The notes: generated by a model from the sequence alone, not told the origin. A stretch of DNA of 64,000 nucleotides from Acinetobacter sp. ANC 3903 (GCF_002135315.1 NZ_NEGA01000007.1:1-64000); one strand, 5' to 3'; positions 1-10,455 are shown, numbered from the stretch's first letter. Translations and numbers: made by a program.

Positions 1-1
1 T

Positions 2-295
2 ACAATTAAGCCACACACTAAATTCGATGCAGAAGTATACGTACTTTCTAAAGAAGAAGGTGGTCGTCACACTCCATTCCTTAACGGTTACCGTCCACAA
101 TTCTATTTCCGTACAACTGACGTAACTGGTGCGATCCAATTACAAGAAGGCGTGGAAATGGTAATGCCTGGTGACAACGTAGAAATGTCAGTAGAATTGA
201 TCCACCCAATCGCAATGGACCCAGGTCTACGTTTTGCGATCCGTGAAGGCGGTCGTACAGTTGGTGCTGGTGTAGTTGCTAAAGTAACTGCATAA
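2..295 (+). CDS. tuf: Elongation factor Tu, C-terminal part (cut by window edge)
   Basis: The first 97 codons belong to the end of EF-Tu, the GTPase that brings aminoacyl-tRNA to the ribosome. Readable blocks include [18 protein letters not shown] and a final [17 protein letters not shown], which are domain 3 sequences conserved in all bacterial EF-Tu. The GTPase domain lies upstream of the window. Codon use is strongly biased, as expected for a highly expressed gene. A strong intrinsic terminator follows at once, so this is the last gene of its operon. Whether it is the str-operon copy or a second tuf cannot be told from here. Confidence 0.97.
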   Translation, partial: TIKPHTKFDAEVYVLSKEEGGRHTPFLNGYRPQFYFRTTDVTGAIQLQEGVEMVMPGDNVEMSVELIHPIAMDPGLRFAIREGGRTVGAGVVAKVTA

Positions 296-310
296 TCGCT
301 GATTGTGTGA

Positions 311-341
311 AAAAAAAGCGTCCCTTTGGGGCGCTTTTTTT
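311..341 (+). terminator. Intrinsic terminator after tuf
   Basis: A-run, GCG stem with a CCC/GGG inner pairing, and a T-run start 16 bases after the tuf stop. It closes the tuf transcript. Confidence 0.85.
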
Positions 342-568
342 ATGCGTGAGGATTTTTGTATCTCGATTGCTTAGCTTATAAAGTGATCTCGCTATCGCAA
401 TTTACTTTTGCGTCGAATTAAAGCAGTGCTTTATTTCTCCTCATGTCCTTAACTGATATTTTCCTGACCTTATCTGCACTTATAGCCAATTTTTAAACAC
501 GTAATATAACAATTAAGAAAAACAAAAGTGAATTTGGCAATTTCTTTGCTAGATAGGAGTAAAGCATC

Positions 569-1450
569 ATGAATGCAAAGGTCAATATTAGTAATCGTGC
601 GGGTGCAAGCTTTCCAGTCCGACGGATGAATTTTGATTTTGACAATGTTCCTGAATATTGGATGAATGGTTCAGCAGGCTTGACTCATTTTATGACTGCA
701 CTTTCTGCGTTATTTCCAGCTGGTGAAAAGTTCTTTATTGATAGTGTGCGTGCTGTTCGCAATCATCCAGCGATTAAAGACAATCAGGCATTACAAAAAG
801 AAATTAGTGCTTTTATTGGGCAAGAAGCCATGCATACTCAAGAGCATGTAGGCTTTAATGCTTCAGCACAAAAATATGGGCATGATGTTGCAACCTTGGA
901 TGCGAAGACCGATACGGTTATTCAGACCACACGTAAACTCTTCGCAAAAGTGGCTAAACCATTAGGAATTACCCAGGAAATGGTAGATTTAACCGCTACC
1001 ACAGCACTGGAACATTTTACTGCCACCATCGCTTCTGAACTACTACGTAACCAGCATATTCAAGACTTGATGACAGACAAGACCATGGCAACCCTGTGGG
1101 TATGGCATGCAATAGAAGAAAATGAACACAAAGCTGTGGCTTATGATGTTTTTGAAGGCGTTTTTGGGCGCGGCATAAAAGCCTATGCATTACGTACCGG
1201 TTCATTAACACTGGCTATGGTCATTTTATTCATCACCCAATCTTATTTTTTGGCACGTTTATTAAATGAAGATAAGCAGTTTAATCGTGAATCATTAAAA
1301 GATATTTATAACTATGCCTATAGTCCATCTAAAGGAATTATCACTGGTATGGGCAAGGAAATGCTGGCCTATTTTAGACCGGGTTTTCATCCGAATGATT
1401 TAGATACAGTCAGTTTGTTAGCAACCTGGAAAGACAATTTAGGTTTTTAA
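569..1450 (+). CDS. PF10118-type putative metal-dependent hydrolase
   Basis: A 293-residue protein that resembles the 'predicted metal-dependent hydrolase' family PF10118, which is common in Acinetobacter and Pseudomonas and lacks a proven reaction. Potential metal ligands are visible as E86-x-x-H89 (QEAMHTQEH), E148-H149 (ALEHFTA) and E183-E-N-E-H187, a spacing reminiscent of helical di-iron proteins. One hydrophobic segment lies near residues 212-230. The ATG is preceded by a good ribosome site (taggag). It stands alone, with the tuf terminator upstream and its own hairpin downstream. The family call is fairly secure; the substrate is unknown. Confidence 0.75.
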   Translation: MNAKVNISNRAGASFPVRRMNFDFDNVPEYWMNGSAGLTHFMTALSALFPAGEKFFIDSVRAVRNHPAIKDNQALQKEISAFIGQEAMHTQEHVGFNASAQKYGHDVATLDAKTDTVIQTTRKLFAKVAKPLGITQEMVDLTATTALEHFTATIASELLRNQHIQDLMTDKTMATLWVWHAIEENEHKAVAYDVFEGVFGRGIKAYALRTGSLTLAMVILFITQSYFLARLLNEDKQFNRESLKDIYNYAYSPSKGIITGMGKEMLAYFRPGFHPNDLDTVSLLATWKDNLGF

Positions 1451-1466
1451 AAGCAGTTTGGCTTCT

Positions 1467-1493
1467 TGGGCAATTTCGATTGCCCATTTTTTT
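1467..1493 (+). terminator. Intrinsic terminator
   Basis: Perfect 8-bp stem TGGGCAAT/ATTGCCCA with a TTCG tetraloop and seven T, directly after the PF10118-type gene. Confidence 0.9.
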
Positions 1494-1556
1494 ACTCGAT
1501 TTTTTATGCAAACTTCATATAATGCGAAGTTTCTGTTACTTAAAAGATGAACGAAG

Positions 1557-2018
1557 ATGATTCGTTTGATGCAGCATGCGGATGTGCAAACAGTCGCAAA
1601 CATTGAAAAATTAGTACAAAGCCATCCGTGGACAGTAAAGCAGTTTGAAGAATCAATCGATTCTTATCACAGTACCGTGATTGAACAACAAGGACAGGTG
1701 GTCGGTTTTTGTATCTTGCAACCGGTTCTGGATGAAGCCAATTTATTACTGATGGCTATTCATCCGAGTCAGCAAGGCAAAGGTTTAGGTTATCAACTGC
1801 TTGAAGCTTCAATTGCCCAGCTGAAGAATAATCCGCTACAAATATTTCTGGAAGTACGAGAAAGTAATCAGGCTGCCATAGCCTTGTATGAAAAATCCGG
1901 TTTTCATCAAATCGATTTACGCAAAAATTATTATCCCAAAGCCAATGGTTCGCGCGAGCATGCCATTATTATGGTGAAATCCTGTAGTGATGATTTTGCC
2001 CAGCTTTTTAAATCATAA
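1557..2018 (+). CDS. rimI: Ribosomal protein S18-alanine N-acetyltransferase RimI
   Basis: A 153-residue GNAT acetyltransferase. The acetyl-CoA loop QQGKGLG lies near residues 91-97, followed by the family block EVRESNQAAIALYEKSGF and the NYYPK segment, both typical of RimI, which acetylates the N-terminal alanine of ribosomal protein S18. The early HPW motif also fits RimI. Length matches the family (about 150). The gene converges on bpt with only eight bases between the two stop codons. GNAT specificity is hard to prove from sequence, but the whole-length pattern is RimI-like. Confidence 0.88.
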   Translation: MIRLMQHADVQTVANIEKLVQSHPWTVKQFEESIDSYHSTVIEQQGQVVGFCILQPVLDEANLLLMAIHPSQQGKGLGYQLLEASIAQLKNNPLQIFLEVRESNQAAIALYEKSGFHQIDLRKNYYPKANGSREHAIIMVKSCSDDFAQLFKS

Positions 2019-2026
2019 GTACAACA

Positions 2027-2842
2027 TTATTTAATAATTGGGTTATTCCATCCTGAGGGCAGAGTCGTCATGAGGGAATTGCCCAATTGCTGAATTTCTT
2101 CCTGATTCAGCAAACGGTTCAAACGTCGCCATTGTCCATCAATCAACAGTTCCAAAGGCACATATTGAGATTTATAGTTCATTTTATCGGAATGCGGAAC
2201 CCAATAGCCCAAATAGACATAAGGCAAAGCTAAAGCTTTGGCATGTTCAATCTGTTTGAGTACAGCAAATACCCCGAGTGAACGTCGATTCTCATCGGGA
2301 TCAAAAAACGTATAAACCGCAGAAACTCCATCATCCAAAGGGTCACAGCTTGAAACGCAAATCAGCTGGTCATCTTTCCAGAATTCAAGAAAAAAACTGT
2401 CGGTACAGCTATGCACCAAAAATTTTTCAAATTGATCGACGCTAGGGGGAAACATATCGCCATCTGCATGGCGCTCGAAAATATAGCGTTCATACAAGGC
2501 ATAATGAACTGAGGTAGCATCTGCTGTACGGGTAATTTTAACAGTCAAATCCTGATTGCGTTTCCAGGCTTTTTTCTGTGAACTGTTCATTTGGAAGTCA
2601 TTAACAGGCACCCGGCAAGATAAACACTGACGGCAGAGGTGGCATTCAGGGCGATAAACAAAATCGCCACTGCGACGAAATCCCAGACGTGAAAGTTCAG
2701 ACAGGCTGACCACATCAATGCGATGGGCAGGATCTAAAAAGACCATCCGTGCCGATTTCTGTTCCAGATAACTACAGCTATGCGGCGGCGTAATGTAATA
2801 CTGTAAATCATTGAGCAGGGACTTTGGGTGATACGAATTCAT
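2027..2842 (-). CDS. bpt: Aspartate/glutamate leucyltransferase Bpt
   Basis: A 271-residue protein of the Bpt/Ate1 family. Bpt transfers leucine from Leu-tRNA to proteins beginning with Asp or Glu and so marks them for ClpS/ClpAP degradation. The cysteine-rich N-terminal block CHLCRQCLSCR (residues about 67-77) and the family pattern VYTFFDPDENRRSLGVFA and YLGYWVPHSDKMNYK are present. It follows aat on the same strand with 21 bases between them, so both N-degron transferases are probably co-transcribed. Older annotation may call it arginyl-tRNA protein transferase (ate). Confidence 0.93.
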   Translation of the reverse strand: MNSYHPKSLLNDLQYYITPPHSCSYLEQKSARMVFLDPAHRIDVVSLSELSRLGFRRSGDFVYRPECHLCRQCLSCRVPVNDFQMNSSQKKAWKRNQDLTVKITRTADATSVHYALYERYIFERHADGDMFPPSVDQFEKFLVHSCTDSFFLEFWKDDQLICVSSCDPLDDGVSAVYTFFDPDENRRSLGVFAVLKQIEHAKALALPYVYLGYWVPHSDKMNYKSQYVPLELLIDGQWRRLNRLLNQEEIQQLGNSLMTTLPSGWNNPIIK

Positions 2843-2863
2843 GGCAAGATCCCTCTGTTATTT

Positions 2864-3595
2864 TCATTCAATTAACCGCGCTTTTTGCGCTATTGTTTTA
2901 CTTGAAAATACACCCTCTTGATATTTTTTCCAATCGATAGCAGGCTGTTTTACAACATCTTGTAACGAATTAAGATAGGCTTGGCGAGAAAGTGTACAGG
3001 CACCCAGACTTAAAAGATGATCATTAACCAATTGGCAGTCAATCCAGGGCAGATGATTTTCCTGTCCGATCAGCATTAACGTATAAAATGCCATTTTTGA
3101 GACATCGGTTTGCGTGCTAAACATTGACTCACCAAAACAGCCATGTCCAATGGTCACGCCATATAAACCGCCCACCACTTTGCCTGCATCCCATACTTCA
3201 ATACTATAGCCATAACCGGCTTCAAATAACTGGCAGTATCCATCAATAATATCTTCAGAAATCCAGGTATCTTCAGCATAACTACGCGGCAGGGCACAAG
3301 AGCGGATCACCCGTTCAAAGGCCTGGTTGACCGTGATTTGATAATCAAACTTTTTCATATTGCGAATTAAGGATTTGCTGGGATGATAATCCTGTGGACG
3401 GATAATGCAGCGTGGCTCCGGACACCACCAACAAATCGGCTCACCTTCAGAAAACCAGGGAAACAACCCATGGGTATAGGCTTCAAACAGGGTAGAAGGG
3501 GCGAGGTCAGCACCTATGCAGATCAGCCCTTGCTGATCGGGATCAGCTTCGATGGGATCGGGAAAAATAAATTCTGAAGGTGCTAATGTATGCAT
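2864..3595 (-). CDS. aat: Leucyl/phenylalanyl-tRNA--protein transferase Aat
   Basis: Aat adds Leu or Phe from charged tRNA to proteins with N-terminal Lys or Arg, a step of the bacterial N-degron pathway. The blocks [39 protein letters not shown] and [16 protein letters not shown] identify the family. The start is placed at the internal ATG ([14 protein letters not shown]), giving 243 residues, close to the E. coli length of 234. A longer reading from 3652 would add 19 hydrophobic residues that the family lacks and would begin almost on top of the trxB terminator. It leads the aat-bpt pair. Confidence 0.93.
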   Translation of the reverse strand: MHTLAPSEFIFPDPIEADPDQQGLICIGADLAPSTLFEAYTHGLFPWFSEGEPICWWCPEPRCIIRPQDYHPSKSLIRNMKKFDYQITVNQAFERVIRSCALPRSYAEDTWISEDIIDGYCQLFEAGYGYSIEVWDAGKVVGGLYGVTIGHGCFGESMFSTQTDVSKMAFYTLMLIGQENHLPWIDCQLVNDHLLSLGACTLSRQAYLNSLQDVVKQPAIDWKKYQEGVFSSKTIAQKARLIE

Positions 3596-3654
3596 AGGAT
3601 TTAGCCTGAACTGGAAAATAACCGGCAATGAAAAGTTGGGTATTTTTATCATAC

Positions 3655-3687
3655 AAAAAAAACCGCCCTAGATAGGACGGTTTTTAT
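3655..3687 (-). terminator. Intrinsic terminator after trxB
   Basis: Stem of ACCG/CGGT type with flanking A-run and T-run; works on the minus strand after trxB. It lies just upstream of the aat start. Confidence 0.85.
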
Positions 3688-3710
3688 TGCAAGAAATGGA
3701 TTTATTGCAA

Positions 3711-4703
<993 letters not shown>

Positions 4704-4957
4704 TTATACGTGAAACTCTATAACAGTTGTGTGAGTTCGATGTCGATATTATTGATCATTCAAATCGATTTGAGCTATATACAACAACGGCGCTGTACTA
4801 GATACTCAATCCAGCGGATTTGTTAGCAGCAGCCACTACATAATATTGCATCTTTTTTCTTTGAACAGGTGCATAATACCGAGTTTATTGTGAAACTATT
4901 TTGTCTTAGTTTCTTACAAAAAACATGAATGAAAAATTGGTTACAGGACAGTATATG

Positions 4958-7900
4958 ACTGCGGTGTCGGGTGTTTATGCACAGCGCTTAATAAAGACAT
5001 TATTTTTAGTCTCATTTGGAATTTATTTATTCCTTGCAACAGTGACCTATACGCCTTTTGATCCGGGCTGGATGCACATTTCCAGTGATACCCTGCAGGT
5101 GTCAAATGCCAGTGGAGTTGCAGGGGCGTGGATCGCAGATTTGCTGTTCGGTTTTCTAGGATGGGCCAGTTTGCTCATCCCGATTTTTCTATTCGTGGAA
5201 GCCATTCAGGTATGGTGGCCTTATAGTTTTCTAAATAAGCCATTTCGCTATGCTGCACAATTCTTTATTTTGCTGGCAACAGCAAGTTTGCTGTATCTGT
5301 ACTGGCAAGTGCCGGCAGATACCCTGGATAATTCATCCGGCGGTATTATTGGTTATGAATTGGGGCAAAGCCTTTCGCAAATTTTAACCATTTATGGTGC
5401 AACCATTTTTCTGCTGCTGTTCTGGTTCGTTTTATTCACATTCGCGTTTGGCGTGAAGTGGAACAGAACCTGGGACACACTCAAAGCAACACCTGCTTAT
5501 TTGCAAGACTTATTTTATAAAAATGTGCCTGAAACCGAGTCTGCATTTGATCGCACCACGCCTGAAGTTAAAAAATCACTTGTCGGTAGTAAACTAAAAC
5601 CAGCTGCAGAAAAACTCAGCCCAGTCTCTGAACATAAACAAGTAGAATTGTCGCCTATCGTTCGTGATCCGGCAGCAGAACGCCTGTTTGATGATATGGT
5701 AGAAAAAGAGCTGTATGCGCAACAACTGTTGGTGGATGATCAAGACGAGGCAGAATTCGAACAGGTTTTAGAAAAAGCCCATCGTCTGGAACAGAATACC
5801 CAGCGTGTAGTGGCAACAGGTGAAGTCTGGCGTGCACTCAACTCAGATGACAACCAGAACCATAATCAAGATATTGATGCCTTGCTCAAAGCGGCTGAAG
5901 AGTCTGAAAAACATACACCGCATGAACATTTTCAGGCATTTGTTGATGAGCAGCCACTAGCATCGACTTCCCAGACTGCTAAACAAAATCTGGATTGGGA
6001 TGATGATGAAATTTTTGATGAATTGCTTGCCGCTGTGCCGGGTGGAAAAATCGCCACGGATGTGCATACCCCATTTAATCATGTCGACCCGGAGCCATCT
6101 TCAGTAACTCTCCCTGAAGAAAAGATCGTGACGGCGGCATCTGCGAGTATGGCTGCATCACCGTTGCTCAACAATACGCCCAAAAATACTGCGTTGGATG
6201 ACGAGTTTGACGAGCTGGATGATTTGCTGGTAGATGAGTTATTGGTAGAGGACATTGAGCCTGCTGCACCAGTACGTAGCACCAGCAGTTATGCCCAATC
6301 CTCGGCATTTGTACGCGCGGAAATTAATAGCCAGTTGCAGCAACAACCCAGTATTTCAGACGATGAAAAGGCGTTGATCGCGTCAAATAAAGATGTATTC
6401 CGTGAAGTTTGGCAGGAAACAGCAGGCAAGCCTGTTGCTGAAGCTGAGCTTGATGAAGATGATTTTGATCTGGATGCGCCTTTAACTGATGCCATGGGAC
6501 GACCGATGTCACGTGCCATGCAAGTGGCACAAAAGCGTCGTGACTTACCTACTTTACCTGGGCTGGAATTGCTGGATAAAGTAGATCCAAACAAGAAAGT
6601 GAATTTCACTGCTGAACAGCTGGCACGTTTATCCGAGTTACTTGAAATTAAGCTGCAAGAGTTTAATGTCAAAGCGCAAGTGGTTGAAGCACAACCGGGA
6701 CCTGTGGTCACCCGTTTTGAACTTGATTTGGCACCGGGTGTGAAAGCATCGAAGGTGACTAACATTTCCCGAGATTTGGCCCGTTCTATGTCGATGGCAT
6801 CGGTACGTGTGGTTGAAGTGATTCCGGGTAAGCCCTATATCGGCATTGAAGTACCGAATAGTGCTCGTGAAATGGTGCGTCTGATCGAGTTATTGACCAT
6901 TCCTGCTTTTACCGACCCAAATAGCATTCTTTCGATGGCAATGGGTAAGGATATTTCAGGGAATCCCGTGATTGCAGATTTGGGTAAAGCACCGCATATG
7001 CTGGTTGCAGGAACCACCGGTTCAGGTAAATCGGTTGCGGTAAACTCAATGATTCTATCGATGCTGTTGAAATATACTCCCGATCAATTGCGTTTAATCT
7101 TGATTGACCCGAAACAGCTGGAACTGGCCAATTATAACGATATTCCTCATTTGCTCACCCCAGTCGTGACTGACATGAAAGATGCAGTCAATGCATTGAA
7201 CTGGTGTGTCAATGAAATGGAACGTCGCTATAAGCTGATGTCTTATTTAAAGATTCGTAAACTCAGTGACTATAACCGCAAGGTTGAAGAAGCTATTGCC
7301 AATGGTGAGGACCTGATTGATCCAACCTGGAAAGCCAGCGATTCAGTGGTAGGAGAGCGTGCACCACGTTTAACGCCTTTACCATCCATTGTGATTGTGG
7401 CTGACGAATTTGCCGACATGATTATGCAGGTGGGTAAAAAAGCTGAAGAAATGATTACCCGTTTAGCACAAAAATCACGTGCTGCCGGTATTCACTTGCT
7501 GCTTGCGACCCAACGTCCATCGGTGGATGTCATTACCGGTTTGATTAAAGCCAATATTCCAACCCGTGTGGCTTTACGGGTAAACAGTAAAATTGACTCG
7601 CGTACCATTTTGGATGCGGGCGGGGCAGAAGACCTGTTAGGTCATGGTGATATGCTGTTCCTTGGGCCGGGCAAGATTGAGCCGGAACGTGTGCATGGCG
7701 CATTTATTTCCGATGATGAAGTAAACAATATCTGTGATGCTTGGCGTGAGCGTGGTGAGCCTAATTACGTGGATGAAATCCTGACACCTTATGATGAAGA
7801 GCCGACTTCGCGTGGCTTTGAAGATGGTGATGGTGGCTCAGACCGCGATGCACTTTACGACCAATGCGTATCCTTTGTCTTGGAAACACGCAAGGCATCG

Positions 7901-8026
7901 ACCTCATCGCTACAGCGTAAGTTTAGTCTGGGTTATAACCGTGCGGCACGCATTATTGACCAGATGGAAGAAAATGGCATTGTCAGCGGCATGGGTGCCA
8001 ATGGTAAGCGCGATATTCTGGTTTAA
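4958..8026 (+). CDS. ftsK: DNA translocase FtsK
   Basis: Membrane-anchored ATPase that pumps DNA at the septum and activates XerCD at dif. The N-terminal part (to about residue 180) has four or more hydrophobic segments. Then come a long acidic, low-complexity linker (about 200-520), the motor with Walker A (VAGTTGSGKSVAVN) and the block VIVADEFADMIMQVGKKAEE, and a C-terminal winged-helix gamma domain (SLGYNRAARIIDQMEENGIV). The start MTAVSGVYAQR is chosen because ACAGGA lies just upstream; an ATG at 4925 would add 11 residues without a ribosome site. About 1,022 residues. Confidence 0.96.
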   Translation, partial: TAVSGVYAQRLIKTLFLVSFGIYLFLATVTYTPFDPGWMHISSDTLQVSNASGVAGAWIADLLFGFLGWASLLIPIFLFVEAIQVWWPYSFLNKPFRYAAQFFILLATASLLYLYWQVPADTLDNSSGGIIGYELGQSLSQILTIYGATIFLLLFWFVLFTFAFGVKWNRTWDTLKATPAYLQDLFYKNVPETESAFDRTTPEVKKSLVGSKLKPAAEKLSPVSEHKQVELSPIVRDPAAERLFDDMVEKELYAQQLLVDDQDEAEFEQVLEKAHRLEQNTQRVVATGEVWRALNSDDNQNHNQDIDALLKAAEESEKHTPHEHFQAFVDEQPLASTSQTAKQNLDWDDDEIFDELLAAVPGGKIATDVHTPFNHVDPEPSSVTLPEEKIVTAASASMAASPLLNNTPKNTALDDEFDELDDLLVDELLVEDIEPAAPVRSTSSYAQSSAFVRAEINSQLQQQPSISDDEKALIASNKDVFREVWQETAGKPVAEAELDEDDFDLDAPLTDAMGRPMSRAMQVAQKRRDLPTLPGLELLDKVDPNKKVNFTAEQLARLSELLEIKLQEFNVKAQVVEAQPGPVVTRFELDLAPGVKASKVTNISRDLARSMSMASVRVVEVIPGKPYIGIEVPNSAREMVRLIELLTIPAFTDPNSILSMAMGKDISGNPVIADLGKAPHMLVAGTTGSGKSVAVNSMILSMLLKYTPDQLRLILIDPKQLELANYNDIPHLLTPVVTDMKDAVNALNWCVNEMERRYKLMSYLKIRKLSDYNRKVEEAIANGEDLIDPTWKASDSVVGERAPRLTPLPSIVIVADEFADMIMQVGKKAEEMITRLAQKSRAAGIHLLLATQRPSVDVITGLIKANIPTRVALRVNSKIDSRTILDAGGAEDLLGHGDMLFLGPGKIEPERVHGAFISDDEVNNICDAWRERGEPNYVDEILTPYDEEPTSRGFEDGDGGSDRDALYDQCVSFVLETRKASTSSLQRKFSLGYNRAARIIDQMEENGIVSGMGANGKRDILV

Positions 8027-8036
8027 TCCCGGATTT

Positions 8037-8070
8037 AAAAAAAAGCCTGCTTCATGCAGGCTTTTTTCTT
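8037..8070 (+). terminator. Terminator between ftsK and lysR (works both ways)
   Basis: GCCTGC/GCAGGC stem flanked by A-run and T-run on both sides, between convergent genes. Confidence 0.9.
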
Positions 8071-8081
8071 TTTTTCTTTCT

Positions 8082-8969
8082 TTATTTATTAAAATAAAAC
8101 ATGTCCTGAGCCAGTTCAATCAAGGCTTTGGTGGCAGGACTCATAAATTTCTTATTCGCTACAGCCAGCCCAATATGGCGCTGGGTATTGGGTGTGAGCG
8201 GTCTTTTTACCACATTAGGGTGTAATGCTAACAGCTCGGGGGTAATGGCCATATCCGCGACTATAGACACGCCTTCGTTGATATTGACCATATTTAAAAT
8301 AGTCAGTAGTTGTGATAACTGGTATTTAATGGTGGGTTGAATTTGATGCAGTTTGAATAAAAGTTCTACATGCGTCTGGCTACCGGCTTTGGTTAATATA
8401 AATGGATAATCCGCCAATTCTGCAATACTGACTTTAGTTTTGCAGGCAATTGGGTAACTTTTGGGAATAAGGGCAACAAAAATGTCCTGAATCACAGGGA
8501 ATGTATCCAGCTCTTGTCGTGGTAATACGGCAAAACCGACATCGACCTGTTTAGCCAAAATCCACTGCGAAACCTGTTCATCGGTACCTTCATCCACATA
8601 AATTTCAATATTGGGGTAGCGTTGCCGATACGCAGTTAATATTTCCGGTAATAAATGGATGGATGCTGAGGCTCCAAAAGAACCAATCCTTAAAGTACCT
8701 TGATGCACGCCATGTGCAGCCGCAGCTTCCTGCTGCATGCTTTGCGCAGTATTTAAAATACTTTGCGCATGTCGTAGCAACTGTGTGCCAATTGTGGTCA
8801 GTTCAATTTTGTGCTGATTGCGTGAAAATAAGCATACCTTCCAATGCTGTTCCAGACTCTTTAGCGCATGTGAAACTGCAGACTGGGTAATGCCGAGTTG
8901 TTTTGCAGTTAGGGTAAAACTCTGGTTTTCTGCAACCAAAATAAAAATTTCAAGCTGGCTAAACGTCAT
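8082..8969 (-). CDS. LysR-type transcriptional regulator
   Basis: A 295-residue LysR protein. The winged helix-turn-helix is at residues 1-60 (FSQLEIFILVAENQSFTLTA, then TQSAVSHALKSLEQ), followed by an effector domain with the usual GTLRIGSFG entry. It is transcribed away from the AEC transporter gene, the classic arrangement of a LysR regulator and its target. A dyad at 8977-8992 lies just upstream of its start. The effector is unknown. It converges on ftsK with a shared terminator. Confidence 0.92.
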   Translation of the reverse strand: MTFSQLEIFILVAENQSFTLTAKQLGITQSAVSHALKSLEQHWKVCLFSRNQHKIELTTIGTQLLRHAQSILNTAQSMQQEAAAAHGVHQGTLRIGSFGASASIHLLPEILTAYRQRYPNIEIYVDEGTDEQVSQWILAKQVDVGFAVLPRQELDTFPVIQDIFVALIPKSYPIACKTKVSIAELADYPFILTKAGSQTHVELLFKLHQIQPTIKYQLSQLLTILNMVNINEGVSIVADMAITPELLALHPNVVKRPLTPNTQRHIGLAVANKKFMSPATKALIELAQDMFYFNK

Positions 8970-8976
8970 GAGCGAT

Positions 8977-8992
8977 ATGAGTAAAAACTCAT
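8977..8992. promoter_or_regulatory. Dyad in lysR/AEC intergenic region, possible operator
   Basis: ATGAG-N6-CTCAT lies 8 bases upstream of the lysR start and 82 bases before the divergent transporter. LysR proteins bind such interrupted dyads, so an autoregulatory site is plausible. Its position this close to the lysR start favours autorepression. No binding data. Confidence 0.4.
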
Positions 8993-9073
8993 TTTATGAT
9001 GAGGTTGAATGAGGATTATATTATCAGCCTGATGAAAGTTAAAGTGCAGTTAAGCTGCTGAAAATAGATAGTT

Positions 9074-9976
9074 ATGGATATTCTGATCGCCTTATTTCCA
9101 CTGATCGTCATGATTGCTATGGGTTATCTACTCAAACGCAGTCAGTATCTTGCAACGGATTTTTGGGCTGGAGCAGAGAAATTTAACTACTTCATTTTAT
9201 TTCCAACCCTTTTGTTTACCAATCTGGCTTATATAGAGCTGGATCTGGATGCGGTCAAACTGGTGCTGGTTACCTTGTTTATCATCATTATTATTTCCAG
9301 TTTGCTGCTTTGGTCATTCAAATTATGGCGTTACATTCCTGCAGCACGCTTTGGCGTTTATATGCAAAGTCATATTCGTTTTAATACCTATATTGGCTTG
9401 TCACTAATGACCCCATTATTTGGTGCCAAAGGCATGCAGTTATTTGCCATGATTATAGTGGTCTCGATTCCTTTGGTGAATATTATTTCGGTATTGTCTT
9501 TTTCACAGGGACAAGGGGTATCTTTTAAGAATACGCTGTTGTCAGTATTCAAAAATCCCTTAATTTTAGGCTGTATTGTAGGCATGCTGTTTAATTTGAG
9601 TGGATTAAAACTATTTATTGGAATTGAAAACGCACTGAAACTATTGGCCGGAATGAGTTTGCCTTTGGGCTTGATTTGTGTGGGTGCCGGCTTGCAGTTT
9701 TCAGCTTTAGGTCGTTCTTTACCGCGTCTAGCCATCAATACTGTAGGCCGTTTAGTGCTGATGCCACTTCTAGCATATGCCATTTGTTCTATGATGCCCC
9801 TAAGTCAGCTGGAAAAGGCTGTATTGGTTGTATTTTTTTCCTTGCCTACCGCAACGGCATCTTATATGTTGACCAAATTTTGTCAGGGTGACAGTGAACT
9901 CATGGCGGGGGTGATTAGCCTGCAAACCTTATGCTTTGCCTTAAGTTTTCCTATGTTGATGTGGCTGTTGTTCTAA
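9074..9976 (+). CDS. AEC-family (auxin efflux carrier-like) transporter
   Basis: A 300-residue membrane protein with about ten hydrophobic segments and the AEC pattern: FPLIVMIAMGYLLKR at the start, FILFPTLLF in TM2, and a duplicated half ending in FFSLPTATASYMLTKF. Family members export or import small organic acids. The divergent LysR gene probably controls it. The substrate cannot be read from sequence. It ends in a symmetrical terminator shared with the minus-strand gene downstream. Confidence 0.9.
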   Translation: MDILIALFPLIVMIAMGYLLKRSQYLATDFWAGAEKFNYFILFPTLLFTNLAYIELDLDAVKLVLVTLFIIIIISSLLLWSFKLWRYIPAARFGVYMQSHIRFNTYIGLSLMTPLFGAKGMQLFAMIIVVSIPLVNIISVLSFSQGQGVSFKNTLLSVFKNPLILGCIVGMLFNLSGLKLFIGIENALKLLAGMSLPLGLICVGAGLQFSALGRSLPRLAINTVGRLVLMPLLAYAICSMMPLSQLEKAVLVVFFSLPTATASYMLTKFCQGDSELMAGVISLQTLCFALSFPMLMWLLF

Positions 9977-9990
9977 TGCTCATCCAAGAA

Positions 9991-10025
9991 ATTAAAAAGC
10001 CTGCAACAAGCAGGCTTTTTAATTA
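9991..10025. terminator. Bidirectional terminator
   Basis: ATTAAAAAGCCTGC and its exact complement around a 5-base loop; serves the AEC gene and the minus-strand gene at 10037. Confidence 0.92.
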
Positions 10026-10036
10026 AATTGACTGCA

Positions 10037-10324
10037 TTAAGCAAACTTGGCAAGAACGTCCAGGAAGCCTTCGCTTTGACGCGGGTACTGTGCAATCACG
10101 TCATGAATGCGTTGACCTTCAGAGTTGGTTGCATTGACATCTCGGCCATCGGCAACAAATTGAGTCAATAAACGCTCATAATCATTGGGACGCATATGTT
10201 TGAATGCGTGATAAAGCACGTGAAAATCAGCATTTACACCTGCAGGAGGAAGCTGGGTTAAGTAGGCAAATACACGCTCATCTGACCATTCTTCATTGAA
10301 CGTTGCTGGCTGAGATAATGCCAT
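10037..10324 (-). CDS. Small conserved protein, PA4642-like
   Basis: A 95-residue soluble protein beginning MALSQPATFNEEWSDERVFA. It resembles the PA4642 family of pseudomonads and acinetobacters, for which no function is established. The body contains an ankyrin-like stretch (DGRDVNATNSEGQRIHDVI). It lies downstream of minE but a strong terminator separates the two, so it is probably transcribed on its own. A good ribosome site (AAGGAGA) precedes the ATG. Confidence 0.75.
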   Translation of the reverse strand: MALSQPATFNEEWSDERVFAYLTQLPPAGVNADFHVLYHAFKHMRPNDYERLLTQFVADGRDVNATNSEGQRIHDVIAQYPRQSEGFLDVLAKFA

Positions 10325-10344
10325 CGCAATCTCCTTGATATACT

Positions 10345-10423
10345 GATTAAAAATAAAAAAGGCAAAATATTTTACGGCAGGAAAAAAGCAATGCTTTTCC
10401 TAAACTGCCGCATATTTTGCCTT
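10345..10423 (-). terminator. Long-stem intrinsic terminator after minE
   Basis: Read on the minus strand, a roughly 60-base hairpin (GGCAAAATAT/ATATTTTGCC outer arms, CGGCAG/CTGCCG middle arms, GGAAAAGC/GCTTTTTTCC inner arms) is followed by TTTTTTATTTTT. It closes the min operon before the PA4642-like gene. Confidence 0.85.
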
Positions 10424-10455
10424 GATTCAATTTGCTTGACTAATCAAAATTCAGA

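Noticed and set aside
4846..4877. Possible ftsK promoter TTGCAT...CATAAT
   Set aside because: Spacer of 20 bases is too long to assert a promoter.
6289..6765. Long minus-strand reading frame inside ftsK
   Set aside because: It is the antisense shadow of the ftsK linker and motor; serine-rich translation, no ribosome site, no family likeness.
7791..8225. Frame overlapping the ftsK end and the lysR end
   Set aside because: It crosses the shared terminator and reads both real genes out of frame.
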